From: Pelagibacteraceae bacterium AG-426-P20
GTDB taxonomy: Bacteria; Pseudomonadota; Alphaproteobacteria; Pelagibacterales; Pelagibacteraceae
Direction of reading: 5' to 3'
Length of the DNA stretch: 41,019 bases
Assembly: GCA_003210015.1 (NCBI GenBank)
Contig: QCNX01000005.1
Coordinates: 1-41,019 of the forward strand
In this document: positions 15,366 to 23,512 of the stretch, one piece after another
Numbering within the stretch: position 1 is the stretch's first letter
Layout of the letters: every line of letters starts with the position of its first letter
The notes under the pieces: model-generated
The model's input: only the letters and a program-made list of their open reading frames with translations
What the model was told of the DNA's origin: nothing
The model's database searches: none
Position numbers and translations under genes: made by a program

Positions 15366-16267
15366 GCTACTACAGCAGCTGCAATAGAAGCTAATCTTGC
15401 TTGTGCTTCATCTGATCGGCTTGTAATCACTACTGGAACTTTACCTCCAACAACAACTCCAGCAGCACAAGCACCTGAAAAATAGATCAACATTTTTACT
15501 AAACCATTTCCTGTTTCGACACTTGGAACTAACAATACATCAGCCATACCAGCAACATCATTTTTTATACCTTTTATTGCTGCTGATTTTTTTGAAATAC
15601 TATTGTCGAAAGCAAGAGGACCAAATACATCTGCATCCAAATTTTCTTTTTTAGCAAGCTTTGTTAGTTCTTCAGCGTCTTTTGAACTTGGAACACTGTC
15701 TAAAACTTCCTCAGTTGCTGAAAGTATTGCAACTTTTGGTCTCTCAATACCAATTCTGTGTGAAAAATTGATAACATTTTTTAAAATATGCATCTTTGTC
15801 TTAATGTTTGGCAAAACATTTAATGCACCATCAGTTATAATTAGGGGTTTATCCTCTTGCCCAATTGTCATGTGCCAAATATGACTTAGTCTGGTTTTTC
15901 CTAGTAAATCATATTCTCTTTTTAAAACCTCTTTCATTAGAACATCAGTATGTATGTGACCTTTAATAATGATTCTAATTTTTTTCTCACTAGCAAGTTT
16001 AGCTGCTATTGCAGCTGTGTTATTTTCTATGGGTTCATGAATAATTTCAAAACCAGATATATCCCATTTCAAATCTTCAGCACATTTAAATATTTCTTTT
16101 TTATCACCAATAAAAATGGGCTCTATAAGATTTTCATTTACCGCATCTTGAACTGATAACATTGGAAGAGGTTTTCCAGCATTAACCACTGCTGCTTTTA
16201 CTCCTTTTTTTTTATGAGCAAAATCTAATAGATTATTTGGACAGATGATTTCTTTGTTTGATAACAT
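15356..16267 (-). CDS. pta: Phosphate acetyltransferase (Ptb-like short form)
   Basis: A 303-residue phosphate acyltransferase. Motifs of the family are clear: IIKGHIHTDVLM, KPLIITDGALNVLPN, IERPKVAILSATE, DVFGPLAFDNSIS, and the C-terminal VVVGGKVPVVITSRSDEAQARLAS. It interconverts acetyl phosphate and acetyl-CoA. This short form, without DRTGG or enoyl-hydratase domains, is the type linked to xsc in taurine degraders, where sulfoacetaldehyde acetyltransferase yields acetyl phosphate. Phosphate butyryltransferase is the alternative. It lies about 95 bases upstream of the HpsN-like gene on the same strand. No acetate kinase or xsc gene is in the window. Confidence 0.82.
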   Translation of the reverse strand: MLSNKEIICPNNLLDFAHKKKGVKAAVVNAGKPLPMLSVQDAVNENLIEPIFIGDKKEIFKCAEDLKWDISGFEIIHEPIENNTAAIAAKLASEKKIRIIIKGHIHTDVLMKEVLKREYDLLGKTRLSHIWHMTIGQEDKPLIITDGALNVLPNIKTKMHILKNVINFSHRIGIERPKVAILSATEEVLDSVPSSKDAEELTKLAKKENLDADVFGPLAFDNSISKKSAAIKGIKNDVAGMADVLLVPSVETGNGLVKMLIYFSGACAAGVVVGGKVPVVITSRSDEAQARLASIAAAVVALD

Positions 16268-16341
16268 TTTATTATGGATAATTTTTTAATTAAATAATAC
16301 TATTATAGTAAAGTTTCAAATATTTATATTAAATTTATTAA

Positions 16342-17133
16342 ATGCGTTCTTATTTAAACAAAAATTATCAAAATTTAGAAGAAATAGCTAATAATCAAAA
16401 AAACAAGTATTTAGAAAACACACCCTTCCCACATATTGAATTTCAAGATTTTTTTTGTGATGAATTAATGAATGAAATTATAAATGAATTTCCAAATAAT
16501 TTAGATATTTTAGGAATAAAACATGAAAATGAAGTTGAAAAAAAATTTGCTTTACCTGTATATGATAAGTTATCAGAAAGCGCAAAATATTTGATTAACC
16601 AGCTTAATTCTTTTGAATTTGTTAATTTTTTAAACAAAATAACAGGAATTAAAGAAGCACTTATTCCAGACCCGTATTTAGAAGGTGGAGGCTATCATGA
16701 ATTAAAACAAAATGGTTTTCTGAATATTCATAGTGATTTTAATATTCATTTAAAAACCAAACTTGATCGTAGAGTTAATGTTTTAATATATCTAAATAAA
16801 GATTGGGAAGAAAATTTTGGTGGCTCTTTAGAACTATGGGACAAGGAAATGAAAAAATGTGAAAAAAAAATTACACCTACTTTTAATAAAGTTGTTATAT
16901 TTAATACAAATGATTTTTCATATCATGGTAATCCAAAAAAAATTAGTCACCCACAAAAAGTAAGTCGAAAGTCAATAGCGTTATACTATTATTCTTATGG
17001 AAGACCGAGTACTGATCTAAAAAATGATATTTCTCATAATACGGTTTTTATGAAAAGACCTAATACAAAAGATAAAGCTTCAAATCAATTTAAGAAACTT
17101 TTTGGTAAGTTTTATTATAAATCAAGATCGTAA
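16342..17133 (+). CDS. 2-oxoglutarate/Fe(II)-dependent oxygenase, prolyl-4-hydroxylase-like
   Basis: A 263-residue double-stranded beta-helix oxygenase. The iron triad is visible as His and Asp in NIHSDFN, followed by a distal His in SYHGNP; the 2-oxoglutarate-binding Arg is in SRKSIALYYYS. The order and the LIYLNKDWEENFGGSLELWD block match the 2OG-FeII_Oxy_3/P4H-like family, not TauD. Such proteins hydroxylate small molecules or proteins using O2 and 2-oxoglutarate. It is alone on the plus strand between minus-strand sulfonate-locus genes, so context does not define its substrate. The start at 16342 gives the expected N-terminal 'TPFPHIEFQDFF' at about residue 27. Confidence 0.78.
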   Translation: MRSYLNKNYQNLEEIANNQKNKYLENTPFPHIEFQDFFCDELMNEIINEFPNNLDILGIKHENEVEKKFALPVYDKLSESAKYLINQLNSFEFVNFLNKITGIKEALIPDPYLEGGGYHELKQNGFLNIHSDFNIHLKTKLDRRVNVLIYLNKDWEENFGGSLELWDKEMKKCEKKITPTFNKVVIFNTNDFSYHGNPKKISHPQKVSRKSIALYYYSYGRPSTDLKNDISHNTVFMKRPNTKDKASNQFKKLFGKFYYKSRS

Positions 17134-17181
17134 ACTTTTGTAATTCCTCAGATAGTCAAATATAATAAATAAAATTAGGAT

Positions 17182-18201
17182 TTAAGAATTTAAAATTTCT
17201 AAATCTTTTTTAATTATTTTAGGAATATTAATTTCTTTTTTGGAATTCTCTTTAAACCTTTTAAATTTATTTTGGCCAGGATACATTATTTCTTTTACAC
17301 CAGATATTTTAGGTAATCTTTTTATAATCTTTATATTTTCTTTAATTCTTTGGTTATAATTTTTTTGAAATAAATTAGCTTTAAAGGTGATAAATAAATG
17401 ACCAATATTTTGTGGTCCAGAAAAATCATTAAATGGATCTTTTACTTTACCAGCATGGTTACCACCGGTTAATACACCGCTTAAAATATCAACCATCCAA
17501 GCCAATCCTGATCCTCTAAAACCAGCTATTGGTAATTGAACACCCTCAAGTGCTTTTTTAGCGTCTGTTGTTGGGTTACCAAATTTGTCTAATGCGACAC
17601 CTTCAGGTATCTTTTTATTATTTCTTGCTGCTACTCTAATTTTTCCTCTGTTTATCATAGAAATTGATGTATCTAGAATAAAAGGAACCTTTGACCCTGT
17701 CGGAGCTCCAAAACAAATTGGATTTGTTCCAAATAAACTTTTTAATGCACCATGAGGAGCTACAGCAGGAGGGGCATTTGTATAAATCATTGTTATCAAA
17801 TTTTTTTTGACTGCTTGTTCTGCATAGTAACCTGAAAGGCCATAGTGACCACTATTTTTCACAGCAACCATTCCAATCCCAGTTTTTTTTGCATTATGAA
17901 TTGCTGTTTTTATTGCGATGTCAGCAGCAACAAACCCTATACTATTGTTTGCATCGATATGGGAAATAGACTGCGAAATTTTTTTGATTTTAATTTTTGG
18001 TTTAGGGTTAATAACTTTTTTACTAATTCGATCACAATACATTTTTAATCGAGATAAACCATGTCCATAAGCCCCCACTAATTCAGCATTGATTAAAGCA
18101 TTAGTAGAAATCAAAGCATGATTATTATTTAAACCAAACTTTTTAAAAATATTAATAATTTCTTTTTTAAGAATATTTGTTTTCAATTTAACCTTTTCCA
18201 C
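17182..18201 (-). CDS. LDH2/malate-type NAD(P)-dependent 2-hydroxyacid dehydrogenase, possibly sulfolactate dehydrogenase
   Basis: A 339-residue member of the LDH2/MDG2 family, which includes ComC/SlcC sulfolactate dehydrogenases, YlbC/AllD and malate/lactate dehydrogenases. The catalytic His is in NSGHYGLSGYYAEQA, and the cofactor region reads APHGALKSLFGTNPICFGAPT. GFRGSGLAWMVDILSGVLTGG near residue 220 is the helix that closes the site. It overlaps the end of the tauC-like gene by 14 bases, so it is the fourth gene of the importer operon and its substrate is likely derived from what is imported. With HpsN nearby, sulfolactate/sulfopyruvate interconversion is the best guess; other 2-hydroxyacids remain possible. 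Confidence 0.78.
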   Translation of the reverse strand: MEKVKLKTNILKKEIINIFKKFGLNNNHALISTNALINAELVGAYGHGLSRLKMYCDRISKKVINPKPKIKIKKISQSISHIDANNSIGFVAADIAIKTAIHNAKKTGIGMVAVKNSGHYGLSGYYAEQAVKKNLITMIYTNAPPAVAPHGALKSLFGTNPICFGAPTGSKVPFILDTSISMINRGKIRVAARNNKKIPEGVALDKFGNPTTDAKKALEGVQLPIAGFRGSGLAWMVDILSGVLTGGNHAGKVKDPFNDFSGPQNIGHLFITFKANLFQKNYNQRIKENIKIIKRLPKISGVKEIMYPGQNKFKRFKENSKKEINIPKIIKKDLEILNS

Positions 18202-20113
18202 GCCATGGAATGGTTTTATCTATTATTTTTCTTAGAGTTATATCAAATAAAAGACCAAGCATTCCCATAATAAAAATTGTTATCCAAATTACTTCGTATT
18301 GAAAATATTTCTTAGCAACGTTTTCAACAAATCCTATACCAGTAGTTCCTGCTAAAAATTCTGCTGCAACCAATGTTCCCCAACACATACCAACTGCTAC
18401 TCTTATTCCAGTTAAAATTTCTGGCAATGAGTTTGGGAAAATTACATATCTAAGAATTTGTTTTTTAGATGCACCTAAAGAATGAGCAGCATGAATTTTC
18501 GAAAGCTGTGTTCCTGAAGCCCCAGCTCTTGCTGAAATTATCATGATTGATAATGAAACCATAAATAAAAGAAACACTTTTCCAGTGTTATCTATACCTA
18601 ATACTGAAATAATTAATGGTGCCCAAGCTAAAGGAGGAACGGGTCTATAAAGTTCAATCAAAGGATCAAAAAAACCTTTGGCAAACCTGTTTAATCCCAT
18701 AAATAATCCCAAAGGCACACCTATAATTATTCCAAAAACCAATCCTAAGAAAACTCTCATAAACGAGTCCCATATATGTCCGTACGGGACTGGCACTTTT
18801 AATAATTTAAAATCACCTGTTACAATTTTTAAAACTGAACCTTTAAAGTTTTGTTTCACAACACCATCTTTTGTGTGAACAGGGTATTCACCTGGTAAAA
18901 TGTCAGCAATCCAATCAGGTAAAATAAAACCAATTACATTACTTAGATCAACCATTTGTATCCATAAAAGTGGAATATCTTTATAACCAACACTAGGTTT
19001 TGACATTAGTATAAATTTATTAAAAGTATCAGATGGTTTTGGAAGCCATCTTCCAGAGCCTTGTTCAGAACAGCTTGGTCCACTTGCAACTATTGTTCCA
19101 GCTGGGAATAATAGAATATCAATGAGTCTCAAACCCCCTTGAGCTCGAATTTGGGCATTATCAAATTTGACAATAGCATTTTGCATTTTATCTAATGCAT
19201 TAGGAGGATAGATACTTGCGAACTCTATTCTTCTAGCAATTTTAACAATATTTTTAGCATATGTAGAAGCAACTTCTTCACTATCATCTAAGTCTTTTCT
19301 ATAAGCTTTTATTTCATCTTTGATTTCTTTAATCTTACTTTTAAATTGAGGGTTATGGTTTCGTAATTTAAAAAATTCATCACTTATTAAATTTAATTCT
19401 TGTGCTGCAGTATGAAATTTTAAACCTTTATCAGTTGCCGGTATCAAGGGTACTTCTATAGTATTCTCAATACTTCCTGAACCAGCATCTATTTTTGTAA
19501 TTCCCCAACCACCTTCCTCGCTTACTGCTTTTAGTCTGTCATTTAATTCTTGCTCAGTTTCAAATGGATAATCAGGTTTTTGAAAATTCTCAGTTAAAAG
19601 ATTAATTTTACCTGTGATTTCTCTTATTTTTTGTTTTGTATCATTTTCAAGTAAATCTTCGTTAGTTAATAATGGTATTAATTGATTGGTTTTATTAATA
19701 AAACTAACAAGAATAGTTTTTTGTTGGTCATTGAGTTCTGCAGAGCTTTGTATTTCATTTAAAATTAGAGCTAGATTCTTATTTTCTTGTTTAATTTGTG
19801 AAGTACTCTTTAACTCTCTTTCTTCTATTGGAAATTGGTATTTCAATCCTAATAATGAATCATTTACTTTACCTACTTGACAAAGTTCATTAGCAGATTT
19901 CGGATAAAATCCTTTTGCAATATCCCAAGAATAATAGAGCCAAATTAGAAGAAGAAAACTACTTCCAACAATTACCCAATGTGTTCCACCTAATGCTCGT
20001 TCAGGGTTTCCAAAAACTGCATCAACTTTCTCAGTTTTGATTAAACGTCTTCCATAAAGAATACAGCCAATAACAGCAAAAAAAATTAGAAAAGTAATTA
20101 TTTGAGTGAGCAT
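18188..20113 (-). CDS. tauC: TauC/SsuC-type ABC permease with very long N-terminal extension
   Basis: Residues about 440-641 are a normal sulfonate/taurine-type permease: FMRVFLGLVFGIIIGVPLG, the PVPPLAWAPLII turn, the EAA loop AAHSLGASKKQILRYVIFP, and AGTTGIGFVENVAKKYFQ. The first 435 or so residues are extra. There are two helices near residues 1-20 and 45-65, then a long, mostly charged helical region likely on the periplasmic side, and a hydrophobic patch near VIGFILPDWIADILPG. Family permeases are usually near 250-300 residues. The gene begins directly after the tauB stop (TAA-ATG) and overlaps the dehydrogenase gene. It forms the membrane channel of the importer. Confidence 0.87.
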   Translation of the reverse strand: MLTQIITFLIFFAVIGCILYGRRLIKTEKVDAVFGNPERALGGTHWVIVGSSFLLLIWLYYSWDIAKGFYPKSANELCQVGKVNDSLLGLKYQFPIEERELKSTSQIKQENKNLALILNEIQSSAELNDQQKTILVSFINKTNQLIPLLTNEDLLENDTKQKIREITGKINLLTENFQKPDYPFETEQELNDRLKAVSEEGGWGITKIDAGSGSIENTIEVPLIPATDKGLKFHTAAQELNLISDEFFKLRNHNPQFKSKIKEIKDEIKAYRKDLDDSEEVASTYAKNIVKIARRIEFASIYPPNALDKMQNAIVKFDNAQIRAQGGLRLIDILLFPAGTIVASGPSCSEQGSGRWLPKPSDTFNKFILMSKPSVGYKDIPLLWIQMVDLSNVIGFILPDWIADILPGEYPVHTKDGVVKQNFKGSVLKIVTGDFKLLKVPVPYGHIWDSFMRVFLGLVFGIIIGVPLGLFMGLNRFAKGFFDPLIELYRPVPPLAWAPLIISVLGIDNTGKVFLLFMVSLSIMIISARAGASGTQLSKIHAAHSLGASKKQILRYVIFPNSLPEILTGIRVAVGMCWGTLVAAEFLAGTTGIGFVENVAKKYFQYEVIWITIFIMGMLGLLFDITLRKIIDKTIPWRGKG

Positions 20114-20911
20114 TTAATTTTCTTTCCCCATAATTTCTTCTTCCATATTCCAAATCATTTCTAATATTTCTTCTCGTTTTGCAGAAAAATCTTTATTCTT
20201 TTTTATTTCCCTTAAATCTTCTTTAAGCCCCATTGAAGCAAAAGGAAGATTGTATTCTTTGTGGATACGACCTGGTCGTGGAGCCATTACATATAATCTT
20301 TCACCGAGTAATAAAGCTTCCTCGACTGAGTGAGTAATCAAAATAATTGTTTTACCTGTTTCTTTCCAAATTTTTAAAACTAAAGATTGCATTTTTTCTC
20401 TTGTTAAAGCATCAAGAGCTCCTAACGGTTCATCCATTAAGATTAAATCTGGATCATTAATAAGACATCTTGCTAAGGCAACTCTTTGCTGCATTCCTCC
20501 TGACAATTGATAAGTTGGAGTATTACCAAAACCTTTTAATCCTACAATATCTAACCACTCATCAACCTTTTTAGCTGTATTAACCGGATCTTCTTTTTTC
20601 ATTCTTAAACCAAAGTTTACGTTTTCTGCTACAGTTAACCATTCAAATAAAGCTCCTTGTTGAAAAACCATACCTCTCTCAACACCTGGCCCATCAATCT
20701 CATTATTATTTAAAGAAATACTTCCAGAAGTTGGTCTGATAAAACCTGCAGTTATATTCAATAAAGTTGTTTTGCCACAACCTGATGGCCCTAGAACTGT
20801 TAAGAGTTCTCCTTTTTTAAGAGTGAAATTTACATCTTTTAATGCGTGAACTGTTTCTCCTTTAGGAGTTTTAAAAATCATATTTAGATTTTGAGAAACT
20901 AAATCACTCAT
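20114..20911 (-). CDS. tauB: Taurine/sulfonate-type ABC transporter ATP-binding protein
   Basis: A 265-residue ATPase with Walker A GPSGCGKTT (about residues 38-46), Q-loop MVFQQGALFEWLTV, signature YQLSGGMQQRVALARC, Walker B LILMDEPLGALDALTR and switch His in IILITHSVEEA. The sequence style, especially the VFQ..ALFEWLTV.ENV block, is that of the TauB/SsuB/nitrate group. It powers import through the long TauC. It lies 87 bases downstream of tauA, with a terminator-like hairpin in the gap, and abuts tauC. No Shine-Dalgarno is evident. Confidence 0.9.
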   Translation of the reverse strand: MSDLVSQNLNMIFKTPKGETVHALKDVNFTLKKGELLTVLGPSGCGKTTLLNITAGFIRPTSGSISLNNNEIDGPGVERGMVFQQGALFEWLTVAENVNFGLRMKKEDPVNTAKKVDEWLDIVGLKGFGNTPTYQLSGGMQQRVALARCLINDPDLILMDEPLGALDALTREKMQSLVLKIWKETGKTIILITHSVEEALLLGERLYVMAPRPGRIHKEYNLPFASMGLKEDLREIKKNKDFSAKREEILEMIWNMEEEIMGKEN

Positions 20912-20939
20912 AAATAATTTTTATTTTTAAAATTTTGTT

Positions 20940-20977
20940 AAAAAAATAGGCACCAATTTATTCAATTGGCGCCTATT
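20940..20977 (-). terminator. Terminator/attenuator hairpin between tauA and tauB
   Basis: On the minus strand, AATAGGCGCCAATT pairs with AATTGGTGCCTATT across loop GAATA: 14 pairs with one mismatch, followed by a run of seven T. It follows the tauA stop and precedes tauB, so it should terminate part of the transcription after the binding-protein gene or stabilise its 3' end. Confidence 0.85.
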
Positions 20978-20998
20978 AAATTTTCTTTCTCTATAAAA

Positions 20999-21940
20999 TT
21001 ATAGAGGTAAGAAACTAGTGTCTACGTTTCCTCTTGGTGTTCCCATTCCTTTTAAGAATGCATCAAGATTTCCTTTAGTCATAGATTGTTTAGTCTCTTC
21101 TGGCGTTAAGAATTTGAAACCACTTAAAGTTTCTTTCATATCTGCAACTTTCATTTCAGATGCTTTAGCCATAACTTTCATGTTACTTTTACCAGCTTTG
21201 TATCTAGCATTAGCTTCATGAGTTACTTCTATGAAAGTTCTAAGCATTCCAGGATTTTCCTTCATGAACTTCGTAGTTACTGAAGTGATATCAATTCCTA
21301 GTATACCTGCTGCTCTAGCTTCATCGACTGTAAGTAATCTTGATCCTACAGCAGTAGCTGCTTTAATTGAGTTACCTCCAAATAAACATGCCATTACAAC
21401 ATCACCACTAACTAATGCAGCAGCTCCTTCTTCAGGATCCATTTGAATGATATCCATTTTTTTTCTGTCAGCTCCAACAACTTTCATACTTTCATCGAAA
21501 ACATACTCAGCCATTGTTCCTAATGGAACAGCAACCTTTTTACCCTCTAATTCAGTAGCGTTTGCTTTTGTAATCCCAGAAGCATTAGAAGTAACACAAG
21601 TAGTTCCTCCCATTCCGTATTCCATAGCAATATCAACTAATTTAATTGGCGCTTTAGATTTTACCGCATTGATAAATGGTACTAATCCTTGCGAGTAAGA
21701 AATATCAATGTCTCCCGCTAACATTGCGTCAGTCATTGCTCCACCGTTAGTAAAGTTTGTCCATTTAACTGGAACTCCAAGAGCTTTTGCAAATGCTTTT
21801 TTTTGCATATCCTCTAGATTAGGACTTGGCCATTCTAAAAAGTACGCAACTCTAACTTCATTCGCAGCTGAATTTGCAACTGAAACAGACAAGTTAAGAG
21901 CTACGATTGCTCCTAGAATAAAACTAATTATTTTTTTCAT
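20999..21940 (-). CDS. tauA: Taurine/sulfonate-type ABC transporter substrate-binding protein
   Basis: A 313-residue periplasmic binding protein of the TauA/SsuA (NMT1-like) family. Residues 1-25 are a Sec signal ending NSAANE. The mature protein starts VRVAYFLEWPSPN and has the NGGAMTDAMLAGDIDISYSQG and LEGKKVAVPLGTMAEY blocks expected of this family. It lies first in the operon tauA-tauB-tauC-dehydrogenase and has a good GAGAGG ribosome site. The ligand is likely a C2-C3 sulfonate: taurine by family name, but sulfolactate or dihydroxypropanesulfonate fit the neighbouring enzymes as well. Two inverted repeats lie in the 187-base divergent region upstream. Confidence 0.87.
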   Translation of the reverse strand: MKKIISFILGAIVALNLSVSVANSAANEVRVAYFLEWPSPNLEDMQKKAFAKALGVPVKWTNFTNGGAMTDAMLAGDIDISYSQGLVPFINAVKSKAPIKLVDIAMEYGMGGTTCVTSNASGITKANATELEGKKVAVPLGTMAEYVFDESMKVVGADRKKMDIIQMDPEEGAAALVSGDVVMACLFGGNSIKAATAVGSRLLTVDEARAAGILGIDITSVTTKFMKENPGMLRTFIEVTHEANARYKAGKSNMKVMAKASEMKVADMKETLSGFKFLTPEETKQSMTKGNLDAFLKGMGTPRGNVDTSFLPL

Positions 21941-22016
21941 TTTTATCCTCTCATTAATTTAATTAAATTAGCGGTATTAAAATTCAATTTTAGAGAGATG
22001 TAAAACAAAATAATTG

Positions 22017-22035
22017 ATACAATCAAAAGTTGTAT
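22017..22035. promoter_or_regulatory. Inverted repeat ATACAA-N7-TTGTAT in the divergent tauA/aminotransferase region
   Basis: Six-base perfect arms separated by seven bases, lying 77-95 bases before tauA and 93-111 before the aminotransferase gene. It sits just beside the TTTAGA palindrome. On the minus strand it overlaps TTGATT, a possible -35 element for tauA. It may be a second operator. Confidence 0.35.
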
Positions 22036-22040
22036 TGTCA

Positions 22041-22057
22041 TTTAGACTAATTCTAAA
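22041..22057. promoter_or_regulatory. Palindrome TTTAGA-N5-TCTAAA, copy 3
   Basis: Perfect six-base arms with spacer ctaat, between the divergent tauA operon (start 101 bases away) and aminotransferase operon (70 bases away). On the plus strand it directly follows TTGTCA, a five-of-six -35 match, so the 17-bp palindrome would occupy a promoter spacer. A further TTAGTCTAA at 22087-22095 is the reverse complement of TTAGACTAA within this copy. Confidence 0.5.
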
Positions 22058-22127
22058 GACAAAATAGTTCTAGCAAACCTATAAATTTAGTCTAAGAATT
22101 TTATAAATTAACTTAAAAAAATAATTT

Positions 22128-23474
22128 ATGAGCTCAGAAAATAGAACTTCAGTACCCAATTCATTGAATGAACATTGGATGCCTTTTACGTCTAATAAAG
22201 ATTTTAAACAAAATCCAAGATTAATTACGGAAGCAAAAGGTGTATATTTAAAAACTCATCATGGTAAAACCCAAATTGATGCTAGCTCTGGATTATTTTG
22301 CAATCCTTTAGGACATGGTAGAAAAGAAATTACAGAAGCTGTTACAAAACAATTAGAAACTTTAGATTATGCTCAACCATTTCAACAAGGTTTTGGTGGT
22401 TCATTTGAACTAGCTACTAAAATTTCAAAACATACTCCGGGTGATTTAAATAAAATTTTTTATACAATTTGTGGCTCAACTGCTGTTGAAACAGCTTTAA
22501 AAATTGCCATCGCTTACCACAGATCTAAAGGTAAAGCTGAAAGATTTAGATTTGTCGGAAGAGAGCGAGGTTATCATGGTATGAATATTGGATGTATTTC
22601 AGTTGGTGGTATGATTAACAATGTAAAAACTTTTGCAAGTGTTTTAATGCCAGGTGTACAGCATATGAGACACACACATTTACCAGAACATAAATTTGTG
22701 AGTGGCCAACCTGAAACAGGTGGGGATTTAGCAAATGATTTAGAAAGAATAGCAACTAATTTTGGTCCAGAAAATATTGCAGCATGCATAGTTGAACCAA
22801 TTGCTGGATCAACAGGAACATTAGTCCCTCCAAAAGGTTATTTACAAAAATTGAGAGAAATTTGTGATAAACATGGGATACTTTTGATTTTTGATGAAGT
22901 TATAACAGGATGGGGAAGAACAGGATCTTCTTTTGCAAGTATTGAATATGGAGTTACACCAGACATTATGACAATGGCAAAAGCTACTACGAATGGTGTA
23001 GTGCCAATGGGTGTTGTTGCATGTAAAGATGAAATTTATGACTCAGTAATGGACGCATCACCAATGGGATCAGTTGAATTATTTCATGGATATACTTATT
23101 CAGGAATTCCAGTTGCTGTTGCAGCAGCATTGGCGGTTCAAGATATTTTTGAAAAAGATGATATTTTTAATAGAGCAAAAAATTTAGCTCCATATTTTCA
23201 AAAGGGATTATTTTCTCTTCAAGACTTAGAGTCAGTAGATAATATTAGAGGTTATGGAATGATGGGTGGAATAGATATGAAATTAAATACTAAACCTGGA
23301 AAAGCTGGTTATGAATGTTTTAAAGCTTGCTATGAAGCTGGTGTTAACTTTAAAGCAACAGGAGATTGTTTAATCATTGCACCTCAATTTATATGTGAAG
23401 AAAAACACATTGATGAGATTATTGATAAGCTAAGAACAGGTATCACTAACTATCAAAAAAATCAAAAGAACTAG
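22128..23474 (+). CDS. Class III omega-aminotransferase (beta-alanine/taurine:pyruvate type)
   Basis: A 448-residue fold-type I PLP enzyme. The start LNEHWMPFTSNKDFK is typical of omega-amino-acid:pyruvate transaminases. GRERGYHGMNIG, LLIFDEVITGWGRTG (PLP-contacting Asp) and the lysine in MTMAKATTNG (Schiff base) are all in place. It moves an amino group from an omega-amine to pyruvate, giving alanine. The alanine dehydrogenase gene 38 bases downstream would regenerate pyruvate, and the divergent tauA gene suggests taurine (product sulfoacetaldehyde). However, the sequence is closer to beta-alanine:pyruvate enzymes than to classical Tpa with its 'HSWSVQ' start, so beta-alanine or another amine is possible. 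Confidence 0.83.
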   Translation: MSSENRTSVPNSLNEHWMPFTSNKDFKQNPRLITEAKGVYLKTHHGKTQIDASSGLFCNPLGHGRKEITEAVTKQLETLDYAQPFQQGFGGSFELATKISKHTPGDLNKIFYTICGSTAVETALKIAIAYHRSKGKAERFRFVGRERGYHGMNIGCISVGGMINNVKTFASVLMPGVQHMRHTHLPEHKFVSGQPETGGDLANDLERIATNFGPENIAACIVEPIAGSTGTLVPPKGYLQKLREICDKHGILLIFDEVITGWGRTGSSFASIEYGVTPDIMTMAKATTNGVVPMGVVACKDEIYDSVMDASPMGSVELFHGYTYSGIPVAVAAALAVQDIFEKDDIFNRAKNLAPYFQKGLFSLQDLESVDNIRGYGMMGGIDMKLNTKPGKAGYECFKACYEAGVNFKATGDCLIIAPQFICEEKHIDEIIDKLRTGITNYQKNQKN

Positions 23475-23512
23475 TTAGCTTAAAATTTATAAATTAAATA
23501 TATAGAACAACA

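Noticed and set aside
16342-17133. 2OG/Fe(II) oxygenase as TauD taurine dioxygenase
   Set aside because: The HxD...H order and flanking blocks are those of the prolyl-4-hydroxylase-like family, not TauD, and it is transcribed against the tau operon.
20940-20977. Riboswitch upstream of tauB
   Set aside because: The structure is a single hairpin with a T run after the tauA stop. There is no multi-helix aptamer, so an intra-operon terminator explains it. No riboswitch consensus was recognised in the other gaps, including upstream of mtnP and tauA.
22128-23474. Firm call of taurine:pyruvate aminotransferase (Tpa)
   Set aside because: The HWMPFT start matches beta-alanine:pyruvate-type enzymes; classical Tpa begins differently. 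Taurine is kept only as a possibility.
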